Positions 11,001-20,550 of a DNA stretch of 64,000 nucleotides are shown here, in pieces (the stretch's first letter is position 1; each line of letters opens with the position of its first letter). The position numbers were made by a program, and so were the translations under genes. This DNA is from Allodiplogaster sudhausi. Its lineage: Eukaryota > Nematoda > Chromadorea > Rhabditida > Diplogasteridae. The stretch spans positions 281,001 through 345,000 of the forward strand of contig CALZFC010000101.1 in the NCBI GenBank assembly GCA_945643635.1, written 5' to 3'. The notes beneath the pieces are model-generated. The model ran no database searches. It saw only the letters and a program-made list of their open reading frames with translations, and was not told where the DNA came from.

Positions 11001-14000
11001 TCGGCTTAAATTTTTAATTTTTAAATAAATTTTTATTAACTTAAATAAAATTTAATGTTCTTGTAATTTCCGCCCAAATCAAAGATACCCTGATTTCGGG
11101 GTCTTCGCTGCAAATGAAAAATAATTTTAAACAAAAATAATCTTTATTTCTAGAAAATGCGAAATTTTAGTCAATCACCAATCTTTTTTTAAAGTATTCC
11201 CAGCCAGTTTCCATAACCGCACTGTCTCTGTTGTCTTCCTTACTGAACCCCTTATCTTTCTCTTTCTCTCCCTCTCCACTCTCTCTCTCTCATCTCTGTC
11301 TCTCTCTTCTTCCTCACTGAGCACTCCTCCTCTCCATCGCTCTCTCCCTCCTCTACCCTTCTCTCTCTCTCTCTCTCCCATCTCCGTCCCTCTGTCTCTC
11401 TTTCTCTATCTCTCTCTTCCTCTTTCCCTTTCTTCACCCTTCTTCTGAAGGGCATCGTCCGCAGCCGCCTTTTCGTCCTTCTTCTTCTTCTTGAAGTAGA
11501 GGAAGAGAATGATGCCAAGTACGATGAGAATGAGGCAGGCGAGGACAACCAAGACAATCAGCCACGTGAAGCCGCCTCCCCTGCAAACATTTCATCTCCT
11601 ATTCAAATCAATTCTATAATAAAGTTCTCTCCGAATGGCTCTCCTGCTTAAAAATGAAAGAATTCGCACTCCTCCTCCTCCTCCGTGGTGGATTCCGGTG
11701 CGATCGTAGTCGTCTTCGTCTGTTTTGTAGAAGTCGGCCGAGCAGTCGTGGTTGTATTTGTTTCTGTGGCTTTGGTTGTCGTCGGCGCAGTGATTGTGCC
11801 TTCGAAGAATTTTTTTACATTACAATATTAATTTTTTTATTATTATTTGAGGTCAATGATTTGGCGGGAAATTTAAATTCATAGAAATATTGATAGATAC
11901 TTGTCGTTGGCGTAGTTTTAGTGGTGGTGGTGGTGGTGGAAGTCGTTGAAGTGGTCGTTGTCTCCTTTGCGGTCGACGGAGTTGCGGCTTTAAAGGAAGA
12001 TTTGAAATTACAGCAATAAGATTTAATTCAGCATTCAGATTTATTAAGAGTATTTATTAAAATGTGATCGAATTGAGTGTAATTTGTTCAAGTATTGATG
12101 TGTATGTACTTGACGTGGGCTTTATAGTAGTGGTGGAAGTAGTGCCCTTTGTCCCGTTTGTGCTCGATGGAACGGTCGGGGGAAGCGGCGGAAATTTCGT
12201 GGACGTTGCTAAAAGATATTGTAAAATAAAATTAAAATAAAAATTTGGATGGCAATAACTTAAAGAATTCTTGGAAAAGAGATGGGATTGAATTTTTTTT
12301 ATAACCATAGTTGCTGGTCGATTCAGTGAAGCGTGTTTCGGTAGCGGTTGCCGTATCCTTGGTGAAAGCTCCTTGAAATACAATGTATTAAATGAAATAC
12401 AAAAATATGTGATGAGGCATGGAATAATCTTTCATTCCTCAGATCGATAATGAACCTGTCCTCGAGCTTTCTGTTCGATTCAGTTCTTCAGTGGACTCTG
12501 TGGGGAAAGAGGCTGAAAGTAAACGTTTTATTTATTCTAATTTTTATTTAACATCTTATTATTTGCATGTTCTTGACCTACAAACACTGATATTCGTACA
12601 TGAAATTGCTGCCGTGCCATTTGAAGAAGGAGAAGAAGCCGTTGGGGCTGAAAATCAGCAAAGAAATCATCGAACGCCTCAGTATTACAACATCGATTAC
12701 ATTCATATATACATACGTGTAAAAATCTGAAACGCAATTAATTGCACTCGCCAATGCTAGAATCAATTCCGGGCGAGGAAGACAAGAGGGGAGACAGGGA
12801 CGGAAAAAGTGGAGTCTTGTTTGTAGTAGAAGAAACCTCGGATGATTCAGTCGTAGTCTCCATGTGAACTGCAAGTGAAAAATATAACATTCCATAAATA
12901 GCTTTCATGTATTTTTGCAATAAGTATATCGGATGTATTGAATGTTCGCAGGACCATTGGGAAGAGTGTTGGGAAGAGTTGTCTCCGGGGCGTTTGCCGT
13001 GATGGACATCTCCGTCTGCGAACTCGGTTCGGTGTCTAAAATGGACTATTTTCATTTATTGAAATATTTATTTCTTTGACATAGTCAAAGTACATATATT
13101 TAAATTTAACGAGATTCTTGTCTATCAGACCGTTAGTCCATACGCTGGGGGTGCTGGGAATAGTTGTCTCCGTCTTGTTAGGCTTCTCCGCCGGTGAACT
13201 CGGTTCAGAGTCGGTGGCTATAATTGAAGAATTGTTGTTTAAGGAAATTTATATATCTGTTGTTTTAATTCACAAAATACTTTTGAGAGGACGATAACTG
13301 AAAAATATTTAACGCGGTTTCGAATTGCCGCTTTTTACACTAGGAGAACGACCTCCCATTTCCACATGGAATTTCGCGGCAATTTGAATTCTCCAAAATT
13401 TTTGTCGATCGTCCTCCTTTAAATATCAGTGAGATCAATCTCTTACGGGGAGTGGAGCCAATCGTGGTGATTTTTGTAGAAGTTGTCTATGTCTTGTTCG
13501 CCGTGGTAGAATTCTCCGTCTTTGAACTGGGTTCTTTGGTAGTGGCTAAGCCGATTTTTTGTGAAATAAAATTCGTGTTCTTTGTTCTCAAAGAATTCAT
13601 TTAATATGCAGCGAATATTTTCTCGGACCGATAGTGGAGCCGCTGATGTTACTGGAAATAGTTGTCTCAGTCTCGCTCGCAGTGGTAGAGTTCTCCGTCG
13701 GCGAGCTCGGTTTTGCATTGGCAACTAAAGCTGCATATTTTATGTCATGAAATTTTATTTCTTTTAATTCGCAAAGTATTTTCTTAAATTATTTTCTCTT
13801 GGACCGTTAGTGGAGCCGCTGGTGATCTGGGGAACGGGCGTCTTCGGGTTGCTTGCCGTGGTCGACTTCTCCGACTGTGAATTCGGTGCGGTGGTGGTGA
13901 CTACAATTGACGATTATTTATTTAACAAAATTTTTTTTAATCACAAAGAATTTATTTATATATGTATGTATATAGCGATTATTTGCTAGGACTGTCAATC

Positions 14001-15067
14001 GAGACGGTAGTGGTGCTGGGAATAGTGATCTTTGCTGTGGAAGAGTTCCTCGTCGGTGAGCTCGGCTTGGTGAGCAAATCCTGAACATATCTTCTTCGAT
14101 CGCAGATCAAGAACAGTGAACGGAGTTGTAAGTCCTTCTTATATTGTAGTCTGCTCTATCTGCTCAATTGAATTGATAATATTTTTGCATTTGCCTCGGA
14201 CAAAAAATTTCTTTTCAGATCCGTTGACTGATAACTATTGCGAAAGATTTCTTTTTGGTGTACAATGCAATTTTTTGAGTTTATAAATGAGCATGGTTGT
14301 TTTTTACCGTAAACATCGGTATATTTTTCTGAATAAATCCAATGAAACCCCCGAGGGCTTTAATTACAGTGGCTCCAACAGTGGGACCTTCCTCCATCTT
14401 GAGCACATCAACGTCTTCATGGACATCATTGCCGGCGGGCCCTGAAAGCATCAAAATATAAACATTTGTCTCTTTTTGGGACTGACTTTGTTGTAAGGAA
14501 TTCGAAGAAAGTTAATTAACTCGGTCGATTTTATGTTTTTGATTTCCAAAGATGCGCTCATTTCTCATTTTCACTATTCCCACGAATCCCACAATTCAGC
14601 GGTTGGCTGCCGAATATCAGCAATTATTGGCCAAAATAGACTTTTCAACAATTATATCTTATTCATTTTCTCTTCATTCTTGTGAAACAGTATTTTCTTC
14701 TTCAGATGCCACATTCGAATTGTGACATTTTTGTTACGTTTCCCGTAACATTAGCCGTATAGTCTTCTCCGTTGGCCAAGGATTCAAGGAGATTCGAGTT
14801 ATGAGCTTCTTTCTCTGCGTCGCATCCATTCAATCTCGCGAGAATCTGGAAATATTTGTTGTTTATCTCTTATTTCATTTTTAAATAGATTAAAAAAGAG
14901 TTTATTGATTTTAAATCCACTTTTTATCCTCATGTTTATATCATTAAAGAATAATAACTATTTCTTTCTCCAAGAGATTAATTGGGAAGCGGACGAAGAA
15001 GTAGAAGAAGGATTAGAAAGGGACTCACCGCTAGTAACGGGAAAAGCAGGTAGACAACTTTGCTCAT
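6417..15067 (-). CDS. Mucin-like single-pass membrane protein with cytoplasmic tail; tail exon broken by a retrotransposon
   Basis: The start exon (15029-15067) encodes a signal peptide (MSKVVYLLFPLLA). An N-terminal exon with an N-glycosylation site and one Cys follows (about 14,730-14,850), then about twelve Ser/Thr/Pro-rich exons (14,085 down to 11,680). Several of these are near-copies bounded by phase-1 introns (PSSPTENSTT, PSSPAEKPNK, SSQTEMSI). A membrane segment (IVLVVLACLILIVLGIILF) near 11,480-11,570 is followed by KKKKK, the cytoplasmic stop-transfer. Tail exons: one beginning at 11004 (PKRKAPPPRKK) and ending FIASKDIQ at the insertion, 8021-8065, 7619-7732 (THLDDLEPKSEPKPF), about 7412-7475 (SMSEYFKEFEVLK), about 7200-7250, about 7030-7060 and perhaps 6417-6545. 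Role unknown; the layout fits a glycosylated surface adhesion or receptor molecule. Two peculiarities: the exon 8021-11004 is interrupted by an LTR element, and the exon 13447-13545 has an in-frame TAG. Some joins have unresolved phase, and the last two or three exons are tentative. Confidence 0.6.
6690..6740. repeat. (CT)n microsatellite
   Basis: Near-perfect CT dinucleotide run on the plus strand. Confidence 0.95.
7739..8006. repeat. Intronic (GA)n on plus, (CT)n on the gene's sense strand
   Basis: About 270 bp of GA-rich microsatellite fills the intron between the minus-strand exons 8021-8065 and 7619-7732. Read in the gene's direction it is CT and runs directly into a CTCTGCAG acceptor. 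Confidence 0.9.
8066..8070. repeat. Target-site duplication CTGGA, left copy
   Basis: The five bases CTGGA immediately precede the TGTGCC start of the 5' LTR. The identical bases follow the GGCACA end of the 3' LTR at 10912-10916. A 5-bp duplication is usual for Ty3 and BEL-type integrases. Confidence 0.9.
8071..8279 (+). repeat. 5' LTR
   Basis: Begins TGTGCCGG, ends CTTGGCACA; same length as the 3' LTR. A TATAAA is present about 60 bases before its end and could be part of the promoter. Confidence 0.92.
8283..8296 (+). other. Primer-binding site, probably for tRNA-Gly
   Basis: Three bases after the LTR the sequence reads TGGTGCGTCGGCCG. It begins with the TGG that pairs with tRNA CCA and matches the complement of the 3' end of a typical animal tRNA-Gly(GCC) at 13 of 14 positions (from general knowledge of that tRNA). 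The position and TGG start fix the element's plus orientation. Confidence 0.7.
8325..8464 (+). other. Three tandem covarying RNA hairpins in the retrotransposon leader
   Basis: The same 18-nt sequence TTTGAGGGAGGCTCTCTT occurs at 8332-8349, 8389-8406 and 8441-8458. Each copy is enclosed by a different perfect stem: CTGACTG/CAGTCAG (8325-8331 with 8350-8356), CTAACCG/CGGTTAG (8382-8388 with 8407-8413) and AGAGTG/CACTCT (8435-8440 with 8459-8464). The cap can itself fold further (GAGGGA with TCTCTT around GGC, including G-U pairs). The location between primer-binding site and gag start is where packaging, dimerisation or translation-control structures sit in LTR elements. The function is inferred; the covariation is seen directly. 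Confidence 0.8.
8555..9460 (+). CDS. Gag-like protein of the LTR retrotransposon
   Basis: The ATG at 8555 starts a 301-residue frame. The first 160 residues are helical and mixed-charge (KAFVTAK-like, FASTLTISYTNSLEFD, VLEEIQSLEHLQPFHEAVR) and resemble the N-terminal half of a structural Gag. The remainder is Ser/Pro/His-rich. The frame ends at 9460, but coding-like sequence continues in another frame (SLYAQHDSLGLSHFSD, then to a TAG near 9515) and then as a basic Ser/Arg/Lys-rich stretch to about 9770, suggesting frameshift damage. No CCHC zinc knuckle was found. Gag identity is inferred from position in the element. Confidence 0.6.
   Translation: MSSPDDIPSASNQENAEKTLSSTTTEDEAKTAFVTAKQQLTKLTRDKMLRTALLACTKEFASTLTISYTNSLEFDNLVQIATATISAVRATILKKNQILVQYVNVLEEIQSLEHLQPFHEAVRVYIEELEISKFGEELDQALGNLDQRLVEAAYLREISLQLSPSHSRPHSRVMPPSNKSSKSQDIPLSHPSPSHISQPSILFPIQPPLYSHNQPATPSLPSNMSQTFRRLPLIHTLLLRLSLILPFTLNLFSPSLQTTLLLLQFCRMRQRNSLSFPLSMRSTTLSVSLISLTAALFSLAG
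9461..10113 (+). pseudogene. Degraded C-terminal Gag region
   Basis: Short open stretches in shifting frames encode Arg/Lys/Ser/Pro-rich peptides (SDYGQRRAYTSPSDQ, SRKKEKRCQDSQRQR, then a Ser/Pro-rich frame at 9792-10148). The composition suits a nucleic-acid-binding Gag tail, but no single frame spans it. Confidence 0.4.
10114..10224 (+). repeat. 28-bp tandem repeat, four copies
   Basis: Four nearly identical units of about 28 bp (core CTCTGAACGCCGGCAACGTC) lie in the 3' part of the element. Each unit contains GCCG and CGGC in inverted orientation around GCAACGT, so every unit could form a short hairpin. Confidence 0.85.
10225..10702 (+). other. 3' internal region of the retrotransposon, non-coding
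   Basis: CT-rich, then T-rich sequence up to the 3' LTR, without an open frame of interest. The bases just before the LTR (CGCCCCCCGGAG) are a poor polypurine tract. Confidence 0.5.
10703..10911 (+). repeat. 3' LTR
   Basis: 209 bp beginning TGTTCCGG and ending CTTGGCACA. It differs from the 5' LTR at its fourth base, at two bases in GACCGGGCGGC and at one base in CTGTACAG. Confidence 0.92.
10912..10916. repeat. Target-site duplication CTGGA, right copy
   Basis: CTGGA follows the 3' LTR directly and matches 8066-8070. On the minus strand it is the end of the host codons for DIQ, so the insertion is inside an exon. Confidence 0.9.
11220..11440. repeat. CT-rich microsatellite (GA on the host gene's sense strand, at a donor)
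   Basis: Read in the host gene's direction, this starts at the GTGAAG donor after the membrane-segment exon and continues as GA-rich sequence. Confidence 0.85.
13447..13545 (-). other. Phase-symmetric mucin exon with in-frame TAG
   Basis: This 99-bp exon has an acceptor at TTAG, a donor GTAAGA and phase-1 borders on both sides like its siblings. It encodes KEPSSKTENSTTANKT, then TAG (13489-13487), then TTSTKITTIGSTP. The sibling exon at about 13,125-13,220 has NKTETT at the same place, so GAG has probably become TAG. Because the exon is 1-1 symmetric, skipping it preserves the frame. Confidence 0.55.
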
Positions 15068-15560
15068 TGCTGGTTCTTGGGTAAAATGCGAGGATCCTTT
15101 CCATTTCCGCGACTTATCACTCTCGTTGCCCTTCAAAGTGCAGAATAATTGCACTGAGTTGTTGTGAAATTTCTCCCCTTTCGCGACTATGAAAACAGCA
15201 CTTTTTCACTTTTTTTTCTACATAAGTGCGAAGATTCAAACGATATTCCGTTAAGTTGATAGAGAATAATTTTGACTAAATTGCTAACCACACGAAGATA
15301 GTACGTGTAATTCATGAGGATAACAACTAAAAGTTTAATCGGTTGAGTTTTGCCCTTTCTTGACCAAAATCAGGCAACCTGAATTTATCTTCTTTTGACT
15401 GTTCTCCTCAATTCTTCATTTTCGACAAACATTCCTCAACAATTTGGATGCTTGCATTCAGTAGATCATAAAGATATAAATAGCCCAGCTGCTTTGTTTC
15501 CCATTTTCATACGTACATACATATATTGTCATAAAAAAAGTAATTTATCCGGTTATGCAA
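15068..15560. other. Upstream region of the mucin-like gene
   Basis: AT-rich, no coding frame. It is likely to include the promoter of the minus-strand gene starting at 15067, but no defined element was recognised. Confidence 0.4.
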
Positions 15561-15624
15561 AGCTTTAATGAATAGACGAGGGATCCTCGCCTGCCGTAGT
15601 CTGACAAAGCGGCCGCAGACATTG

Positions 15625-15899
15625 AGGAAGAGGGAGAGAGAAAAAGATGAGATAGAGAGAGAGAGGGAGAGAGAAAAAGATAAGATAGAGAGAGAGAGGG
15701 AGAGAGAAAAAGATGAGAGAGAGAGGGAGAGAGAGAAAAAGATGAGAGAGAGAGGGAGAGAGAGAAAAAGATGAGAGAGAGAGGGAGAGAGAAAAATATG
15801 AGAGAGAGAGAGGGAGAGAGAGAGAAGGAGAGAGAATAAGATGAGAGAGAGAGGGAAAGAGAGAAAAAGATGAGAGAGAGAGAGAGGGAGAGAGAAAAA

Positions 15900-15938
<39 letters not shown>

Positions 15939-15940
15939 GC
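15625..15940. repeat. GA-rich microsatellite with higher-order unit
   Basis: About 315 bp of GA repeats in which blocks of the form GAGAGAGAGGGAGAGAGAAAAAGAT recur many times, giving a minisatellite-like period in the 30s. Confidence 0.9.
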
Positions 15941-16039
15941 CTCTTGATCATTATCCTTGCGATGAAGCATGCCGAGGCTGCGCGTTCCCGCGTTCGACCA
16001 CTCTTCTCACTAACACAATCTTTGCCTTGGTTTCTCTCC

Positions 16040-16134
16040 TTTGTACTCTCTCTCTCTCTCTCTCACTCGCTCTCTCACTCTCTCTCTCTCTCTCTCTTTC
16101 TCACTTTCTGTCTCTCTCTCTGTCTCTGTCTGTC

Positions 16135-16179
<45 letters not shown>

Positions 16180-16260
16180 CTCTCACTTTCTCTCCCTCTA
16201 TCCCTCTTTAATTCTATCTCTGCCTCTCTTTTCCCTCCCACTCAAAGCTCTGGCGCAATT
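16040..16260. repeat. CT-rich microsatellite
   Basis: Long CT run with interspersed CACT and GTCT units. The adjacent 16,260-16,690 holds no recognisable gene, only a run of 14 G near 16,387-16,400. Confidence 0.9.
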
Positions 16261-16710
16261 CCCAGGGAATATGCCTTTTGGGGCATGACCCCGTCCGGGT
16301 TTTGGCCTTGTCGCGTTTGAGAATGGCATTCCGGCGCGAGAGAGCATGTAGAGGGTGGAGGGTGCGGAGAGCGAGACAAAGTAGCAGGGGGGGGGGGGGG
16401 TGGCTGAGAGAGGAGAGACAGACAGAGAGGAGGGGGCAAGCAGGGCTGACCAGTCGACATGGTCACAGATAGTGAACGGCAGACTTACTCAAAATCTTCT
16501 TCCTAAGAAGGGATATCAACCGAGAGTTCCGTAGTAGTCAAAAAGAGTCTATCAAGGAGTCTGTCATCTGATATCCCTCTCTTGAACACCTTCCGCCGCC
16601 CCCCCTATCTGATACCCTAACTATGAACGGGATATGCCAATGACTCCGTGCGACTAATTAAAGGGATCATCGCGTAGCACGAAGAAGTGTCATGCGCAGC
16701 AGCGACGCCA

Positions 16711-16852
16711 AGAGGAGACGATGAAGATGAAGCAGCAGAACGAGCGGAGAACGAGAAGGAGCAACGTCCTCAAGGAGGCCCAGAGGAGACGATGAAGATG
16801 AAGCAGCAGAACGAGCGGAGAACGAGAATGAGCAACGTCCTCAAGGAGGTCA
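16711..16852. repeat. 71-bp tandem duplication
   Basis: The block starting AGAGGAGACGATGAAGATGA recurs after 71 bp with very few changes (AGG versus ATG near the end). Because 71 is not a multiple of three, the copies read in different frames. Confidence 0.85.
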
Positions 16853-17242
16853 ATTCTTTTTCCCGCCATGAAAATATGAAAAAAGGAATATTTTTTAAAT
16901 GAAATATGGAGTTTATAAAGAAGACAAAAGCGGGAACTATTTTTCATACAGGGGTTCAAAAAAAATTTATATATATAAATTTGAAGACTAACTTTTCCTG
17001 ATCTCATGGTCAGGAGCTTCGCCGATGCAAGGCGTACTTCCAGGCAGCAGTGGCCAGCTCCTCCACCGTCGATGTTACGAGTGGCATAGGTATTCTCTCT
17101 TTCCCTCTCTCTCTCTCTTTCTCTCATTCTCTCTCTCTCTCTCTTTTTCCTTATCTCTCTCACTATCTCTCTCATTCCCTCTCTCTTTCCTTCTCTCACT
17201 CTCTCTATTTCAGGCGATGTTCGTCGTCTGTTTGTATTGTAA
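16792..17242 (+). CDS. Very short spliced gene, or 3' end of a gene, of unknown function
   Basis: Exons 16792-16848, 17014-17089 and 17214-17242 join in frame to about 53 residues: a basic start (MKMKQQNERRTRMSNVLKE), then ELRRCKAYFQAAVASSSTVD, then DVRRLFVL and TAA. The splice sites are good (GTCAAT, CAG, GTATTC, TTTCAG), and the second intron is almost pure CT. The ATG lies in the second copy of a 71-bp tandem duplication; an alternative upstream frame from 16687 reads through both copies. The family is not recognised. It may be the end of a longer coiled-coil protein with upstream exons that I cannot place. Confidence 0.4.
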
Positions 17243-17612
17243 TAATGCAGGATGAGGTCATAATATTATATGACTCGTGATCTTCAATCATTTAAGCATC
17301 TCTCTTCCAAAACCCGTTTCGTCTACTGCAACCTATAACACTTTGATATTTGTATCTAAAAAGTGTGTGAATTTTGTGCTTTGTAGTCCATTTTCGACAA
17401 ACATTTTATAAAAACTGTTTTGTTAGACCATCGTTTTATTTCATTCTTTATGAATCAAGCGAATATGTAAAGAAGTAGACAGAAACTGAAGAGGATGAAT
17501 TCGAGAGGGATATGGAATGAAGGAGACGGAGGGCGCCAAGGGAGAAAGTTGGCTGTTCGGGTGGGCGTGGCTTGAGGCTGAACGGGTGGGCGTGACTTGA
17601 GGCGTGGCCTGG
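17243..17612. other. Intergenic, no gene seen
   Basis: AT-rich then GC-rich sequence between two convergent genes. It contains a repeated GGGTGGGCGTG(G/A)CTTGAGGC motif near 17,560 and 17,585. Confidence 0.4.
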
Positions 17613-18726
17613 CTAGAGCATCATGAGGAATCGGTTGACGTTGCGGATGCGCTCGCCGCGTCGCGCCTCTTCTTCCGGATCTCGACGTCGAGCCGGAAGC
17701 GAGCGAGCGACTGAAAAGACACCTTACACTTTCCAATTTAAATAATGTAAAAAATTTTTTGGGAGGGAATTTAAAATCTAAACTGATTTTAAAAATGAAT
17801 AACACAGAATAATAACCCCGTGCATCGGCCTTGCGTGGCTTCTTCGTCCGCTTCTGTCTCTGCTGTCTTTTCTTGTGGGCGGGCTCCGTCGCCTGGAGAG
17901 TATTCTCGCCGCCACGGCGCCAGAACTGGAGAGATATGAGGACAAATTTGATTATTATTATTATTATTATTAAAGGTATTTTTTAATACGAATTATTTCT
18001 TATTTCAATCAACATATCTCTCACTGCTTCTTCAGAAGAAGCCAGAAATCCCATCAACTTTGATTGATAGAAGGGAAAACTGCCGAGAGAGGATCAAAAA
18101 CCTCGAACGCGTAGTGCCGCGCGGCGTCCGCCGAGTGACGGATGCAGCGCGAGAAGACAGAGGCCGCGAGCAAATCTCGGGCGCAAGACGCGCTCGCCGT
18201 CTGGGATATTTATATCGTTTTATTTGTATTTTAATTACATTTCATTCAAAATAATATGCTTCATATTGTTATATTTTAAACAGAATTGCTCATAATATTT
18301 TTTTCCAAATTCAAAGACAACTAAATAAACGTCAACCTTATTCATTTTCAAACTCCTCGTCGTCGATGGCGCTGACTTCGGAGTGAAGCAGCCCGCCAGA
18401 AAAGACGAGCCGCAGTCGCTGGCAGCCGCCGCGGTCTGCGCCGGAAATGAAGGAAGCCGCCATCGAGGAGATCATCTACGGTTTATAATATTTTAATTCT
18501 TTAAATTATGTTATACAAATGTATTTCTTTTTTTAATACTGTACATCTCAAGTCGTTTACGACGCCTAAATAAAAAAAATCTCACTTTATTCTTTTTTAT
18601 ATTTGTGAATTTGAAATGTATAAAAAGGCTAACCTTGGCTGGTGTCAGCTGCTGCTGGGATTTGTCTCCGACGAGAGAAGTGGAGGAGGGGGTGGAGAGG
18701 AAGGAAGCCGACCGACTACCGGGCAT
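17613..18726 (-). CDS. Small basic protein of unknown function
   Basis: Exons 18634-18726, 18377-18475, 18102-18200, 17817-17925 and 17613-17710 join without any phase conflict to 165 residues and a TAG stop. The N-terminus is Ser-rich (SASFLSTPSSTSLVGDKSQQ). The middle is helical with several Cys and His (ARDLLAASVFSRCIRHSADA, ARHYAFEFWRRGGEN). The C-terminal third is strongly basic (KKRQQRQKRTKKPRKADAR) and ends GERIRNVNRFLMML. The basic cluster suggests nuclear or nucleolar location (inference). No family recognised. The start codon region is inside a 91-bp tandem duplication, so a second ATG copy lies upstream. Confidence 0.6.
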
Positions 18727-18872
18727 GGCGAGGAGAGGAATGATGAGAGGAACAGCAGGGAAGGAGGAATCACAGCCAGATGGTGGAGAGGAAGGAAGCC
18801 GACCGACTACCGGGCATGGCGAGGAGAGGAATGATGAGAGGAACAGCAGGGAAGGAGGAATCACAGCCAGAT
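18691..18872. repeat. 91-bp tandem duplication covering a start codon
   Basis: The block beginning GGTGGAGAGGAAGGAAGCCG at 18691 repeats from 18782 almost unchanged. It contains the ATG used for the minus-strand gene 17613-18726. Confidence 0.9.
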
Positions 18873-19228
18873 GTTATGCAAATTACCACCGGAACTAGTT
18901 CTTCTTTACCTTTTTTTCGCACGTTGTTCATACATAATCGCACATCTGACCTGCCGAACATCCACAACATCGGCTTACTGTATGCTTGCTTTTAACAGGA
19001 ATTATAAACATTTAAAAGATACTTTTTGTTGGTTTTCTCACTTCTCAGAACCCTCGAAAAGCATATTCGATATAATTTTTATTCAGTTTGAAAAATTCCG
19101 CTTCTGCGGATCACTTATATTACGAAATTTCAGTGAATTATTTTTGATCGTTCCTGCCATTGCCGAGTTCAAACAACTTGACAGTTTGTGTAGCATCTCT
19201 ATATTTGATTCATTGCAAGGTGGATGAT
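18873..19228. other. Intergenic upstream of the membrane-protein paralogues
   Basis: AT-rich. Part of it (about 19,157-19,225) resembles 22,033-22,100 upstream of the second paralogue, so the duplication reaches into this region. Confidence 0.4.
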
Positions 19229-20518
19229 TCCTACTCCACCAAATCGCAATCGCCTTCATACGTTCCCGGGTTCTCTGAGACTTCAAACGAAAAGCAGAAG
19301 GATCAAAATGGGACAGGAGAAGGATTAAGCAATTCTGATGTTAGTTGAGATTAATTGTTGAATTCCTAGTGTTTCCCTCCTGCTTTCGATCTTCGCTATG
19401 ACGGTCGCTTTTCTCGCCGGCAAGCTTGTGTACCAGAGTGTCGTTGCGGCATATTCCTTTGGATGGTTAGGTTGTTAAAGCTATTTAATAAATTTATTGT
19501 TCTGTATTTTTATTCTTCTCAATCATTCTATCTTCGCTTAATGCTTTTCTTTAATGGAGGATCCCGAAAGTGCGGCGCAGTCTCCTCCTCGGACTAGTTG
19601 TCCTGCTTCTTGGCCGTGTAGTGGTAGAAACGATTTCCCCGCACCTGGTTAATGCTTATATAATTTTTTTTTTTCATATTGGCTTACTTGCATAAAAGAG
19701 GTTCATTTTCAGCCGTATGAGGTCATTGTGATCATCACGATTTGTTTTTCAGTCTTACAATCAGAAGCAAATGGTTCGTGAATGCACATTATCTCCATAT
19801 ATTTTTGTTCGTATTGATGTATTGATGTTTTTATTGACTGGCAGCTTTATCAAGGATGGGTTTTTTTTCTTCTTAATTTTAGTGAATCTGAGAGCTTGGG
19901 TGGACGCTGCCATCCGCCGTTCTCGAAAAAGCCTTCGGCTGAAAAAGCCGCTTGGTAGTTGGGAAGATATGCTGAATCAGTCAGCAAAGGTTAGCATCGT
20001 ACTTGTCTTACATTGATAAACATCGCTGTTCTTAAATAGCCACTTTCAAATCTCAAGAGGATGCAAAAATCAAGCCATATTATACAGCATGTATGTCAGA
20101 CGTAATTAGGTATACCGTTTACTTTTGACTTTTTTTGACGTTTACTTTTTTTTCTCTATATTTATGACTAGCTTCAGTATTCAAATCAGTAGGAACAAAT
20201 ATGCCACTTTTCAGGCAACTTGAGACTCTTTTTTTCACTGATGCCCCTCTCAGTTTTCGTTGTCGATGTCTACCTTCAGTTATTAGACGGCTTTGTTCTT
20301 CCCACGAGCGGGAATACCCCTGCTTGGCAGTTGCAGTGATATTTTCCACTGTAAGAAGCAAGGCATAATTTTTCTCGCCTTTTTTTTAAATTAGAAATAT
20401 ATCTAATAAATAAGCTTCTGCGTACTTACCTATACGTACGCACATTTGCAGCTGCAATAAAGCACAATAGAGCAGATTTTCAGATTTTTCTTTTACCGAC
20501 CTGATGAATTTATTGACT

Positions 20519-20550
<32 letters not shown>

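Noticed and set aside
13487..13489. Claiming selenocysteine or pyrrolysine decoding of in-frame stops
   Set aside because: The stops are TAA and TAG, not TGA, and no SECIS-like structure or amber-decoding system is visible.
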